From Metellina segmentata (taxonomy: Eukaryota; Arthropoda; Arachnida; Araneae; Tetragnathidae), in NCBI GenBank assembly GCA_947359465.1, contig OX375876.1:71120998-71184997 (forward strand): DNA of 64,000 nucleotides. The letters run 5' to 3'. A program made the position numbers and the translations under genes. The notes beneath the pieces were generated by a model. That model did not search any database. It saw only the letters and a list, made by a program, of their open reading frames with translations, and was not told the origin of the DNA. Positions 47,285 to 59,587 of the stretch are shown piece by piece; the first letter of the stretch is position 1; every line of letters begins with the position of its first letter.

Positions 47285-50050
47285 TTTGGGATTGGTGACT
47301 TTTACAAATGTAGCACAAATAGCTTCTCTCATTCCTTGGTTATATATTTGTCAGCCTTTCTAGTTTCGTTGTCATAATATTCGTTAATGTTGAACATCCA
47401 AAATGGCATAATTTTGATGGTGAAAGTTGTAATACATTTTTAATCGCTTTTTCAGAAATAGTTTTAAACCACGTTTGAACAGAAATCCAAAAATCTTCAG
47501 CTGTTATTTTGAAAATTTTCATTTTGTGAATATGATCCGTTTAGAACGTAATTAATTGTTCCTCTTCTTGTAACGAAAACACATAACTCGATGTGTTGAA
47601 TGCAGAAAATAGCTTTCGTATCGAATTATAATTTTAGAATCAAAGCGGGAAAGCATTTCGCAATTTTTTCTTCAATTAATGCTAAATGTTGTGTTACAAT
47701 ATGAATAATTTCATTGATTATGTTATTTGAACTGAATGAAACATGTTTACTGACATTTTATTGAATTATGCGTTTCCCCAAAGTGAGTTTTTTTAAATGT
47801 TGACTTTGCCAGTGGATGTTAAATATTTTCGTTTTTACCTTGCATACGTTATTTAAATATTTTAAGATATCAGCTAAAAATGTCATTTCAATACACCAAA
47901 TACCGTTTACAAGAAACGTTTAGAAAATATCGTTTCCTTCGTTTAAAAAAAATAACGTTGACAGTTCATCATTAATTTCCAAAATTCGGTGCGGCACTTT
48001 ACCTTGCTATAAACACCTTACCTCAGTATGCGAGTGAAAATTCGTGCTGAGATTCCATAGATACACGTTCAGTTATTAAAGCTTTTTAAATAGGCTTGTT
48101 TGTAAGGGTCGCGATTTGATGTAGTTAACCATATTTACCATTTGGTCTAACTCGGATTTTAGTGTCGTAGATAATGTTTTTTAAGACAAGTGACGCATTA
48201 AGTACAATGCATTTTGTAGATATCATAGGATATTCTGATTTATATAAGTAATAAATCCTTTAATAGAATTAACCCTTGAAGAAGCACCATTGGTACATAT
48301 TTCTACACATTATTCCATGTTGCTATAAACCTTACCTCAGTATGTGAGTGAAAATTCGTGCTGAAATTCCATAGATACACGTTCAGTTATTAAAGCTTTT
48401 TAAATAGGCTTGTTTGTAATGGTCGCGATTTGATGTAGTTAACCTTATTTACCATTTGGTCTAACTCGGATTTTAGTGTCGTAGATAATGTTTTTTAAGA
48501 CAAGTGACGCATTAAGTACAATGCATTTTGTAGATATCATAGGATATTCTGATTTATATAAGTAATAAATCCTTTAATAGAATTAACCCTTGAAGAAGCA
48601 CCATTGGTACATATTTCTACACATTATTCCATGTTGCTATAAACCTTACCTCAGTATGTGAGTGAAAATTCGTGCTGAAATTCCATAGATACACGTTCAG
48701 TTATTAAAGCTTTTTAAATAGGCTTGTTTGTAATGGTCGCGATTTGATGTAGTTAACCTTATTTACCATTTGGTCTAACTCGGATTTTAGTGTCGTAGAT
48801 AATGTTTTTTAAGACAAGTGACGCATTAAGTACAATGCATTTTGTAGATATCATAGGATATTCTGATTTATATAAGTAATAAATCCTTTAATAGAATTAA
48901 CCCTTGAAGAAGCACCATTGGTACATATTTCTACACATTATTCCATGTTGCTATAAACCTTACCTCAGTATGTGAGTGAAAATTCGTGCTGAAATTCCAT
49001 AGATACACGTTCAGTTATTAAAGCTTTTTAAATAGGCTTGTTTGTAATGGTCGCGATTTGATGTAGTTAACCTTATTTACCATTTGGTCTAACTCGGATT
49101 TTAGTGTCGTAGATAATGTTTTTTAAGACAAGTGACGCATTAAGTACAATGCATTTTGTAGATATCATAGGATATTCTGATTTATATAAGTAATAAATCC
49201 TTTAATAGAATTAACCCTTGAAGAAGCACCATTGGTACATATTTCTACACATTAATCCCATGTTATGTTAAATTTATAGAGATATAACGAATTGGAATCA
49301 ATAATATCCTGTTGTGTGTCCGGTAAGTTGTCTACAGCAAAAAAAAATATATTCACTATTTTGGTTTCAACTACGAAACGAACAAATCCTAGTACGTGAG
49401 CTATACCGCTGATACCAGTGGACTTGTCAATTTGTAAAGGAAAGTATTGTTCCAAAAGCTCATTAGTAACTGTTTTCTGACTATCATCTGACAAATGTAT
49501 AATTATGTTTTGTACTGTGTCGTCCGAATGAGAAATTTTTATACTTTTTTCCTTTTGCTTCATCATCAAACATAATTTGAACTATTTTAACCGATAAAAT
49601 CAGACGCTCTGCTACGGTGGGTGATTTTAAATTTTTAGGAATTAGTACGCAAGTTGATACTGTGGAATTTGCACTTTATTAGATAGTGTTACTATTTTTC
49701 AGAACTTTTCCCTTGATTAATTTGGTTATTCAACAATCTTTGAAAATAATTCTGGTCTTCGGACTACAGATTGGCGTGTTTGGATATAAAATGCCATTTT
49801 AAGTTTATTGACACCATTGCACCATTACAAAAGTTTCAACCACAAACTATGCAAAGGGAAGTTTGACATTAAATTTCATCAATATAAGTAAACCTGAAAT
49901 CTAAATATTCATTGGAATATTACCTATTGAAATTTTTTATTTTATTCTTCCTATTGTGAGTAAAACATTGTTGACATTTCTTATACTTGCACTTGCACTA
50001 GCACTATCAGCTCCAAAATTATATTTTCGTTTTAGAAATTTGACCACTTT
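47285..50050 (-). pseudogene. ZBED5/FAM200-like hAT transposase relic
   Basis: The minus strand reads, from 49569, 'SHSDDTVQNIIIHLSDD', then 'FPLQIDKSTGISGIAHVLGFVRFV', matching the 'QLDESTDISG' region of ZBED-like hAT proteins (the motif Asp is kept, Glu is Lys). It continues 'FFAVDNLPDTQQDI' and 'YLYKFNITWD'. The next region, 'MCTNGASS' and onward, is the 314-bp unit. Downstream of the array come 'FLADILKYLNNVCK' and, near 47350-47520, 'FKTISEKAIKNVLQLSPSKLC' with the dimerisation-domain tail 'STLTNIMTTK'. Stops and frameshifts are present. The amino-terminal zinc finger is not recognisable. Confidence 0.8.
48005..49262. repeat. 314-bp tandem repeat made from transposase coding sequence, four copies
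   Basis: Units start with 'tgctataaac' at 48005, 48321, 48635 and 48949. The last two steps are exactly 314 bases and the first is 316 because of a 2-bp insertion. Units two to four look almost base-identical. Read on the minus strand each unit encodes the same hAT segment, with pieces such as 'CTNGASSRVNSIKGFITYIN' and 'RHLSLKNIIYDTK', then after a frameshift 'FQHEFSLTY'. Confidence 0.97.
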
Positions 50051-50241
50051 GCCGTTTTGAATAATAATTTTGAATTATTTGGAAGATAATTAGAGCTGTT
50101 TTAATTTCTAGAAGACCTAGAGGGCTAAGAAAACAAAACGTACTCTCAAATGATAATTATTCAAACACATAAAACTAGTAAACTACGTTAGAGATTTCAC
50201 AGAACATCTGTCTTCCATGGAGCACAGTTTGAGAAACACTG

Positions 50242-51183
50242 ATATACAAAATGCCACATCCAATCGAAAAACGAACAGCACGTTTTCGAATTAGTTTCCA
50301 ACATGAAATTGTATTTTATGATTACTGTGTGGTCGATTCTGACCAACCCTGCCAGTCGAAAGTAAAAGATAAGATTATCCTGCATACATTTCGGGACTTC
50401 ATCCTCTAAAGTGTACACACATTTCAAACGAAAGTGATAAAAATGACTTTTCTGTGTTCTTGCCTCATGTTAGGAAAGGAAATGCTATTTTAAAATTCGA
50501 AATGAACAATTATTGTCTTTGTTTTCGAAACAAAGTAAGGCGATTCTACCAAATATATTTTGAATATAACGGAAAAGCAATAAAAACTGTTCTCTCTAAA
50601 CTAACTGATTCTTTCAGGAGTCATGTTTATGTATCGAACAAACACGTTTATGGTATAAGGTAGGATATGCCAAACAATCTGGAATTCATAATGACGCAAA
50701 ACCCAGGCGTAGTATAATACATAGGTATTTTGGCAACATAAACTGACTTCTTTTAAAAGGAATAAATCAGGAATATAAATCTACTGATCCTTCCACCGAC
50801 GTAAATAGCCCACTAAAATTTTATAGCTCGATCTGTTTGTGTATAAATAGTATTTATAAAAATTTGTATGTGTTTGCCATTGCAGTATTTGATATTTCAA
50901 ATGCGTTTTATGGCCTAAACCACTTGCATGTGAGAAAAAGTATACTAAAATTGAAACGATAGATAAATAAAAAATTTACTGCCTTTTTAAGAGTGAAAAG
51001 CGATTTGGTGAATAAAATGGTACAAACACACACAAACACACACACACACTTCTGTTTATTGTATTCCAAAGAACAATCTTCTACATTTGAAAAGATGAAA
51101 TATTCTTCTAGTTATAAATACTAATTAATAGCATGATTAATGATGATTAATTACAGTTTTCTTAAGAAAAATTAACGATTATA
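50242..51183. other. AT-rich interval without recognised feature
   Basis: It contains a short (CA)n-rich run at about 51028-51048. No coding motif was recognised. Confidence 0.4.
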
Positions 51184-51969
51184 CACTCTATAACAAAAAA
51201 ATAGACGCACCAAGAAGGAGTCGTCCAATTGCTTTAAAAATTGGTGCATGTGAAGAACAAACATAGCAAAATGAACGATTAAAATTTCAGAACAATTGAA
51301 TAATTTATTTCAGTGTTTGACCGTTACAAAAGGAGGTGGTCAATATGGCGTTGGTCCACCTCTGACCTGGATGCAAGCTGTCACCCGGCGTGGCATAGAC
51401 TGAAAAAGTTCCCGGATGGTGTTCTTCGGGATTTCTTGTCAAATTGTCTATAACTGTTGGGCTGAATGATTATCATTCCGGGATGATTGGAATCGCCTTC
51501 CCATAAAGCCCCAAATTTGCTCTATGGGAGAGAGATCAGGATATACTAGCTGGCCAATGAAGTGTTGAGAAAGCTTGAACACAATTCATAGCAACACGTG
51601 CCATGTTTGGCCGGGCATTATCATGTTGAAAAGCAAATCCGGGTGTCGCAAAAGGAGCGGTAACTCAACAGGTCGTAGAATGTCGTTTACGTACCGCTGT
51701 GCTGTAAGTGTGCCAGAAATGACTTCCAAAGGGGACTATCAAAGGAGATAGAACGCCAGATCATAACGCCATGTTGTGGGCGTGTGTGAAGTCCGATAGT
51801 AAGGGCAGGATCCCCACTCTGCCCTGGACGTCTCCAGAGACGTCTGTCAGGACACAGTTGCAAATGGGACTCTTCAATAAAGACTATACGTCTCCAGACA
51901 GCGCAGTTCTATGTTTATATAGCTAGTTACAACTTCTTCTTGGTGTGTCGATTTTTTTGTTACAGAATA
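51184..51969 (-). mobile_element. Tc1-like element with internal deletion
   Basis: The inverted ends share 'ataacaaaaaaatagacgca' (left) and the inverted equivalent on the right, plus the inner 'ccaagaagga' match. TA lies on both sides (51182-51183 and 51970-51971). At 786 bp about half of a normal element is missing. Confidence 0.85.
51310..51885 (-). pseudogene. Tc1-like transposase, carboxy-terminal relic
   Basis: In shifted minus-strand frames it reads 'CNCVLTDVSGD', 'MALWSGVLS', 'FAFQHDNARPNMARV' (second catalytic Asp), 'LHWPA' and 'SPDLSPIEQIWGFMGRR' (final Glu). The end reads 'QSMPRRVTACIQVRGGPTPY', a characteristic Tc1 carboxy terminus. The DNA-binding half and the first Asp block have been deleted. 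Confidence 0.85.
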
Positions 51970-52789
51970 TACTACATCTTCAACGTTGTAATATTAACAT
52001 TGGTTGAAAAAATATAATATAGTGAATAGCTTATTTTCATGCTTTCTTGAATGAAAATAGCCAGAGTTTGAGAATTAAACAACTGCTTCTAAAATTGAAC
52101 AAATTGAAAGGTTCGGTATTGCACTTAGAAATGACGGGAAAATACCGGCAATGTTAAAATTCCCTTGGAGGTAATAGTGCCGTTTTAATGTAGTTTAAAA
52201 GGAATATCTATGCAAAAATTAGTTACAATTATTAAAAAATTTTAAAAGCAAATCATGTTTTTGTATCGATCTGATATAAAATGTTACGTAGATTTGAAAT
52301 CCGTTGAATTCTCTCTATCCCTAACCATCACTATTTATTTCTATCACTCTATCTTTAACCATCTTAATTCACTCTATCTATACTAATCGCAAAGATAGAA
52401 ACGAATTGAGGGAATTAAAACAGTTTAATGTGTAAAGCCAACATCCGGTGCTCACACTACACGGACACTTTGGATGTGTCATCCGTATCCGTACGGACGG
52501 AACGGATTTTATTATCCCTTCGGAAGTACCGTTGGAATTGCCGACTTCGGATACGTACTATGCGTTTAGGTGTTCTCAGAATCATTCAAACCATTGTAAG
52601 TAATTATAAAATCCGATCTATGTGATGCGTGCCGTCTGTATGATCTTGACTAGTATATTCTTTTCTTCACTCATTCTTTGTTGAAATTTTTAAAGTGTAC
52701 ATTTCAAATCTTATTGTGTAAACACATCAATACAATGTTAAACAAAATTATAGAGGTCTTCGTGTGATATATCGACGGGTTAAAGTTAC
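51970..52789. other. AT-rich interval with a small GC-richer palindromic patch
   Basis: Positions 52440-52560 contain inverted segments such as TCCGTATCCGTACGGACGGA. This could be a small MITE, but no ends could be fixed. Confidence 0.35.
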
Positions 52790-52984
52790 AGTGATGTAAG
52801 CCACTTTTTCAAAAAAAAATTTACACACAGAAACCAGATCTAGTTAAGTTAATCTGTTAACAGACAACGTGAATAAGTTAGAGCTTCATTCAACTTCTAA
52901 CAAATGGCAGTTTAAGTTCTAGTATTGAACGAAACATCGGTTTTGTTTCCCATCAAAGTGGTATAAGTCAGACTTACACCACTG
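52790..52984. repeat. AGTGGTGTAAGTC-type repeats, left side
   Basis: The motif occurs as 'agtgatgtaagccactttttc' at 52790-52810. It recurs as a near-perfect inverted pair, AGTGGTATAAGTC and GACTTACACCACT, at 52957-52983. Related direct copies lie on the other side of the relic at 54417-54466. Confidence 0.7.
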
Positions 52985-54250
52985 TGTTTGTAAACGCTTC
53001 CAGATTACAGACTGTTTCTGGATTTCTTCGTAGGATTTCATACAAAATAATAGATTCTGAAGAAAGTATTCAAGATCCATTAGACAGAGCTGATGGTCGA
53101 GGGTATCGTGTTGCAAAACGCAAGACACCTGACGTAGTAATGAATGAGGTGCGTGACCACATTAGATCATTTCTGTGATGAATCTTACTATACCATAACT
53201 GAGAATCCCAACAGAAAATTTCAACTACCAGAAATGGATGTACGTGCAATATACGACTTGTACAAAGAAAAGTACAGGGAACAATATTGATTCAGTTTCT
53301 GAAGTTGTCGATCGCGGAACCTTTAATGATGAGTTCAAATTGCATTTCATAACCCACTGAAAGATACATGTTGTAAATATGATGCATATGACATAAAAAT
53401 TAAATCATGTGAAAATGAGGCGATTATTCGACAACTAAACATAGAAAGCGAACTCTATCTTAGAAAAGCAAAAGAAACACGGTAAGCGAGAAACGAGGAA
53501 GCCGTCATGGCGCGTGAAGATGATTCTGTCTCTGCTCTGACGAGGTGCTGGGATTATGTATTGCTAGGATGAGACCATTGCTTCTCGTGGGTCACAAGAT
53601 GTTGATTCCTGCATTACCAAACATCTTAAAAATCCGTCACCGTCAAACATGTACAGTATCGTGTACAGGTCAAGTCGTAACCTGAAGTTATCATTGTATT
53701 GAAGTGCTATCAGAGCAATTACAACTCTTACTTTCCAAATGACCCAGAATTTGGATCGAATGTATTATACGCAAATAATAGACTGACTTATACTCCTGAT
53801 GACTGGCACAATATTATTCTGATAGGCAAGATAAAAAATAGATTCATGCTGTCAAAAATGAGATGTGACGACTTGAAATCTGTTGCTAACTTAGAACAAT
53901 ACTACTGTATCCCAAGTAGAAAGGAAAACGAAAACAATACCCCGTTAACTTGTTGAAGATCCCATGGATTAAGATTTTGAAAGATCAACCTTACAATCTT
54001 CTGTAAAAAGAAACACTAAATGATGACATGTCATTTTCTGTGTTTAATCTACGACAAGCAAGGGATGGTAGACCATCATCTCTAGCGAACGTAGATGCGC
54101 TGTATCCTCGAGGAAGACTAGTTACAGAAGCGAAGGACATGATGGACCTGAAACACATTCCATCAGTGAAACATGATATTTATTTTCTCTACAACGAATC
54201 TTGACTGTATGGAGATGCCACCTGACGTTCTTGGTTCACTGAAAACTGTG
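52984..54250 (+). pseudogene. Relic of an unnamed multicopy arthropod/cnidarian protein family, probably transposon-encoded
   Basis: Blocks occur in an order I recognise from a widespread but uncharacterised repeated protein family. They begin with 'VNASRLQTVSGFLRRI' and 'NEVRDHIRSF' (about 52990-53175), then 'DESYYT.TENPNRKFQLPEM' and 'IYDLYKEKYRE'. Near 53340-53400 is a Cys-containing 'PLKDTCCKYDA', where the family usually has TCxxCD. Further on come 'DETIASRGSQDVDSC' (about 53570), 'YFPNDPEFGSN' and 'TPDDWHNII' (about 53730-53820), and 'GRPSSLANVDALYPRGR' plus 'LKHIPSVKHDIYF' near 54070-54190. Frameshifts and stops interrupt it. I do not know its biochemical function; a transposase or integrase role is inference from copy number and decay. 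Confidence 0.65.
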
Positions 54251-54416
54251 GGTTCAGAACCAGAAGAAAATAATAAATGACTATTTATCCAGTCTTTGAT
54301 TTTTGCCTATTTGTAAAACAATTATTTATTTCTTAATGCGATTGAAATATGTTATTTTTTTTCTCTCAAGTTCGCTTTATATCCATTTTGCTTACGAATA
54401 CTGTGGTGACATACAC

Positions 54417-54466
54417 AGTTGTATAAGTCATTGCCTTTGTAAGTACTTAGTGGTGTAAATCATTTT
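54417..54466. repeat. AGTGGTGTAAGTC-type repeats, right side
   Basis: 'agttgtataagtcattgcc' (54417-54435) and 'agtggtgtaaatcatttt' (54449-54466) match the motif on the left side of the relic in the same orientation. Confidence 0.65.
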
Positions 54467-56093
54467 CGTCATCTGTAAAATTGTAACTATGGTACAAATT
54501 CAATTTAATTTAAGCCTCTATGTTAAATTTGGATCCAAGTGACGCCCCTATAATCATAACATCACACCATTTTTGTTCCTGAATTTACTACAGTACCTTT
54601 TGCGTTATGTTAAGTTCTGGAAAACGAAGAAAACTTGACTTACAACACTGTCACTTTAACCAGTCCATATATGATATTTTTTAGACGTAGTAATTTTACG
54701 ATCTAGACGTATGAAATATTCGAGTGAAGTTAAATCATGTGATCTTTTAAGTTCGACACTAGTATGACGTATGCTTCTAATGAGAAATCTATTTGAGTTC
54801 AATATAATATTCATTTCTAATAATAAATTAAAATCATTTATGTATAAATTTGAATTATTGAGTCTGATGAAATTATATTCATGTGAGCCCATTTTTCCAG
54901 TACCATCTGAAACTGTGTTTTCGATGAACGCATAGACAAATGCATATTCTTAGAACCTATATGCTGATCTCAGTAAACAATTACTAAAAATTTTCTAATT
55001 CTTATTTTCTTATATTTTATATAAAAAAAAGAATAAAATAATTATCAACAACTTAATACATTTTACTCGAATTTAAAATTACAATATGTGATAAAATTTA
55101 AGTTTATTACTAAGCACACTTAGAAAAGATATATTTACTGCCACTGAAAAACTAAATGAATTAAAATCCACTTTAGAAAGAGAACAGTGTACGTTTATAC
55201 ATATTATTTACTGTTAATTTTTTTGTTTAACATCTTTCAATTTATATAATTCTTGTTCCTCATACTTTTTAAATGCTTGGAATTACAATCGCTGCATACA
55301 TTTCTTAAGCTAAAAATTCACGATAGGTAACTCCGATTTGATTTTCAGGCAATTTAAAATCCAAGTTAAGCCTTTTATTATGCAAAAATATTAAAAACGT
55401 AGAATTCACAGTTCGGCTTATTACAAAATTACATTCCAGTACGAGGAAAATGGAGCAATTTTCTTCTAGTAATGTCTTTCCTGTCTCGAGAGTTGAAACT
55501 TCTTTTCCAAGTTCTGTCGTATTACATAACTAATGACCCCCTGTTTCCGTAAATTTGAGATAATTGAGAAGAAGATTAAAACTAATGTCTCCCTCTTGTG
55601 TCAATAGTGAATAACTTCGAAACGCTATCTACATTATAACAGAATGGAAATGCTGCCCAATCTAAATGTAGAGTCACCGTAAAAGCGTTTGAAATTGGCT
55701 GATGGAATATTTTACCTAATATTAGATCAGGAGCAGCTGCTGTGTAGTTTATTGAAGTTGTTTGATTATTGTGTCCATTTCCAAGAGTATGTCCAAATAG
55801 TGTTAATAGAGGAGGAATTGAAACTTAGGTTCGAAGTTTAAACATCTCCTTACATTGTGAATACACGAGCTTCATTTTAAGCTGTTTTGCTTGTCTTTTA
55901 CCCTGTATACTTAAATCTATATATTTAAATTATCAGAGCTATCTACTATAACAATATTGCAATTCACAACACATTTGTATTTTGCTTTGTTCCTAGATAA
56001 TAAATGCTAGTTCTCAATAGAAGACACCATAATTGAAAGTAGTGTCACTTCAGAAAGTTTTTTTCAAAAACACGAATAACTCGTCACGTTAAA
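54467..56093. other. AT-rich interval without recognised feature
   Basis: No coding motif, tandem array or terminal inversion was recognised. Confidence 0.4.
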
Positions 56094-56107
56094 AGATTAA
56101 ACGGGAT

Positions 56108-56225
56108 GTAGAAAACTAACGTCACGTTGAAGTAAAACAACGGGCTATTAGCGACAATTCGGGACCAATCCAGAGGGGAAAGTTCCGATGAAAACAATTC
56201 ATAATTTTGAACCATAGTAATATTA
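56108..56225 (-). mobile_element. SINE copy, 5'-truncated
   Basis: It contains 'taacgtcacgttgaag' and 'caacgggctatta' followed by 'cgggaccaatcc', the inverted tail and body of the SINE family. 'gattaaa' flanks both sides (about 56094 and 56228), a possible remnant of the target duplication. Confidence 0.65.
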
Positions 56226-56329
56226 CGATTAAATTGGCAAATTCATATAAAAATGTTATTAAATTATTCTATATTTTCAACAAGAAAATAGACATTTAAA
56301 AAAAATGTGATTCTCAACAGAAAGTAAGT

Positions 56330-56666
56330 GACCTTGGGGAAGTCCATTTGAGAGAATGTGGCAAGCTTGTCAGATGAAAGGATTCCATTTGCAAAATGGC
56401 AATCGACTGAGGTGATTGTTTCGTCCATTAACAGTGAAATCGTAAATTTTGGACTCTTAGGATAGATTAAAGGTTATAGATGTAGGTAGTGATACATGAC
56501 CTTGGGGAAGTCCATTTGAGAGAATGTGGCAAGCTTGTCAGAGGAAAGGATTTCATTTGCAAAATGGTAATCGACTGAGGTGATTGTTTCGCCCATTAAT
56601 AGTGAAATCGTAAATTTTGGACTCTTAGGATAGATTAAAGGTTATAGATGTAGGTAGTGATACATA
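56330..56666. repeat. 168-bp tandem duplication
   Basis: Two units start 'gaccttggggaagtcc' at 56330 and 56498 and differ at only a few positions, so the duplication is recent. No recognised coding content. Confidence 0.95.
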
Positions 56667-57705
56667 TATTTATAATTATGAAACCATAGCACATGTGATG
56701 CATTAAACTATTATAACCCTATGAAAATTAATGATAATTGTAGTTAGCCATTAATATTCTACAGTTAATATGTATCCCATAGTTTACCCGAAATAAGTTA
56801 CGTCAGACATCATATTTTGAAAAATCTTATCGTTCATGCAAAGCGGTTATATTTTTGTAAAATCCAGATTTTAGTCTAATACCTCGAACATATATACTAC
56901 TCGCTTTCAAAGCGAGTCTCACAATCGGAAGTAATTCATTACATGAAACCATTTCAACATAACAGCCAACATAAATCTTTAAATCTTAAAAATATTGTTT
57001 CCACTCTATTTTGTTAGTAATCGTCACATTGTGTCTTTTAAACCAATTTAAGTGAATTGGTATACTTTTAGGGAGAAGGGATGGCTCAACATTTTATTTG
57101 AGGAAGTAGAATTGGACTGCAGAAATAAGATTCCAAGCGGATGAAAGCAGAAATCCATTTTGGGGCGTAGCTCTGGAAGGGTTGGTTCGAGTCAAAAATT
57201 TAAAAACAGGTTGCCAAAGCAATAACTTTATTCATCTTTTTTCCTATTGTATCAGCTAAAATTCTTTGAAATCTCTTTTTTGTACTAGACTCAAGATATA
57301 GATATGCTTCCGGACGGAATTCTACCCCATTCACTAGGTTATCTATTTGTTGAAGAATATTTCTTATCTAAGATTTTTGTATGTGCATCACGATTTTTAT
57401 TGTTCATATCATATTTTATTCTTACAACAAAAGGATGAAAAAATACGGTTTCCAATTTCTGAGTTAGAAGCCTAAGCTTAGCAATTCATCTAAAATTGTT
57501 TATGAAAGAGAGTTTTGTGCGCCAGAAAGCAAAATATAAAATGTATGTAATTTTATAATTTAAATTAATAAAAGTACAGCATAGACATCTTGAAAACTAT
57601 CGCCTATTTCAGGTGTATATCAAATGCTTTTGTAAATCACCTATTTTATCATTCACTACATTAAAGCATGGCAGCATTTGACATTGTTTATAAATTAAAA
57701 GAGGC
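56667..57705. other. AT-rich interval without recognised feature
   Basis: Nothing recognised; no long open frame. Confidence 0.4.
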
Positions 57706-57711
57706 TGTCCT

Positions 57712-57800
57712 CAGATTTTTCCTTCGGGATCAATCCCGAAACGTCACCAATAGTCCATTGCGTTGATCCAGTACGATGTTAAATAAACTATCTACCTTTT
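57712..57800 (+). mobile_element. SINE 3' fragment
   Basis: It contains 'cgggatcaatcccgaa', 'accaatagtccattgcgttgatcc' and 'acgatgtta', then 'aactatctacc', which is the 3' part of the SINE family in plus orientation. The head is missing. Confidence 0.65.
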
Positions 57801-58840
57801 TTAAGCATACATTCTGAAAAACCCTTTATTCACTCACAAGCAAAAAAAAAAAACTTCTACATATGAATAGAAATAATTTTTCATTAAAATGGTCACCTGA
57901 ATCAAGGCAAGGTTCAACTTTGAAATGAAAAATGTGCTTTAAGAACACTTCGCTTAAAGATACCCAGCAAAAAAAATCAGCATCTTTCCTTCAAAAAATA
58001 TCTATTTTGAAGGTTTTTTGCAGGTGAATGCAGGTTTTTTGAAGGCAGTGAGATAAGTGCAGATTTTACGCGGTGAAAATGCAGAGGTTTTGAAGGAATA
58101 ATGGTTTCCTTCATTAGTACTGCAGTTTTTCGGAAATTAAATTTATAATTTTTCCAAATTAATTTTTACCTTCATAAAATCTGCAGTTTTTATAAAGGAA
58201 AAATGCAGTAAAAATGCCTTCATAAAATTCCTTCATAGAAACTGCAGTTTTTATGAAGGAATTTTATAAAAGCATTTTTCCTTCATAAAAACTGCAGTTT
58301 TTTTGAAGGAAAAATAAAGTTTGAAGTTAAAGTTTTGTTTCATAAAAAATGTAGTTTTTATGAAAACACTTATCAACTATTATGTTTAATTAATATATAT
58401 ATATATTAAATATTTTCTTAAAAAAAGTGAAAATTTTCCGTAATAAAAAAATTGCATTTATTGTCGATTATTTCATTTTTCAGTCCAATCATAAAATGTA
58501 ACCTTGTATTTGATACTGCTAGCCAACATTCGATTAAAATCTTTATTTCAACGCATCTAATGTATTTCTCCAACATACCAAATATCTGAATTTGGTCTGT
58601 TGTATTAACTCCCAACAAAATTAATAATTTGCATATATCTTGGAATTATAAAACTAATCTATAATGAATTTGTTGTATGAGATGTTAACATTTTCGGAAT
58701 ATTTTCAATGCTAAAATTCAATTGTGAAGACAGGAAATTCCTATCACATACCAATAATATGTGATGTTTTTATATTATGCAGTATATCACCTGGTTTCTT
58801 ATTTTGTAAAAGTATTAAATCCCTCCAAACAAAATTTAGT

Positions 58841-59486
58841 GGGTCTGGGACACATTGAAAAAAAATTGTTATTAATTAATTTAGAATTTTGATTTTTTTT
58901 TGTACTGATTACCCATCTAACTAATAAGCGAAATCACAACACAAAATTTTTCCAAAAGTTTTTCTAAAATTTTAAATTAAAATTTCTTGAAAAAAAGAGT
59001 GGTCGCATTTTAAATTGTAAAATTCAAAATATTCTTGTACAATTTTCAAAATTCTCGCAGTAAATTATTCACGAATTTATAAACTTTAATTTTTATTCAA
59101 CAATTTAAAAAATATTAATTTAATAAAAAATAAAAAAATATTTGAATGAAAATTTTTGAAAGTTTTAAGGTACTTTTTTTTAGGTCATATTTTTAAAATA
59201 AATATTTGCTTCAAATTTGCTGAATCAAAATTAAAGTATAATGTTTGTAAAATGTAACATGTAGAAAAACGCATTTAAAGTTTTAAAGACAGATGTTGTT
59301 TCCATGACAACAACTGTCAAGAGTGTTAGATTTTCAGAACAAAGCACCACAAAAATTATTATATCTCTAGTTCTAATTAAGATAGAAATATGATTTAGAC
59401 GTCTTTTTAAGCAGAAAAACACAGATAATTTCTTAAAATAATAAAAAGTGTTTCGAAAATTTGACGATTTTTGTGTCTCGGACCCC
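58841..59486. mobile_element. Nested MITE-like element with GGGTCYGRGACACA ends
   Basis: The left end GGGTCTGGGACACA and the inverted right end GGGTCCGAGACACA match at 12 of 14 positions. About 646 bp of very AT-rich DNA lies between, with no open frame of note. The superfamily and target duplication are unclear. Confidence 0.5.
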
Positions 59487-59587
59487 TTTAAACCATTTTC
59501 AATTTATTCATAGTGAAAAAAAAAAAAAACACTAGTCCAAAACAGAGAAAAAACAAACACTACATTAATTCACCACGCTTGGATATG

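Larger units (their letters stand above)
47079..50241 (-). mobile_element. hAT element (ZBED-like), decayed and internally amplified
   Basis: The left end CAGTGATTCTTAAC and the right end, reading inverted CAGTGTTTCTCAAAC, form short hAT-type inverted repeats. The 8-bp flanks (tctaacag and atatacaa) agree at only four positions, so the target duplication is eroded. The minus strand encodes a hAT transposase relic. Removing three of the four internal 314-bp copies would give an original length of about 2.2 kb. Confidence 0.75.
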
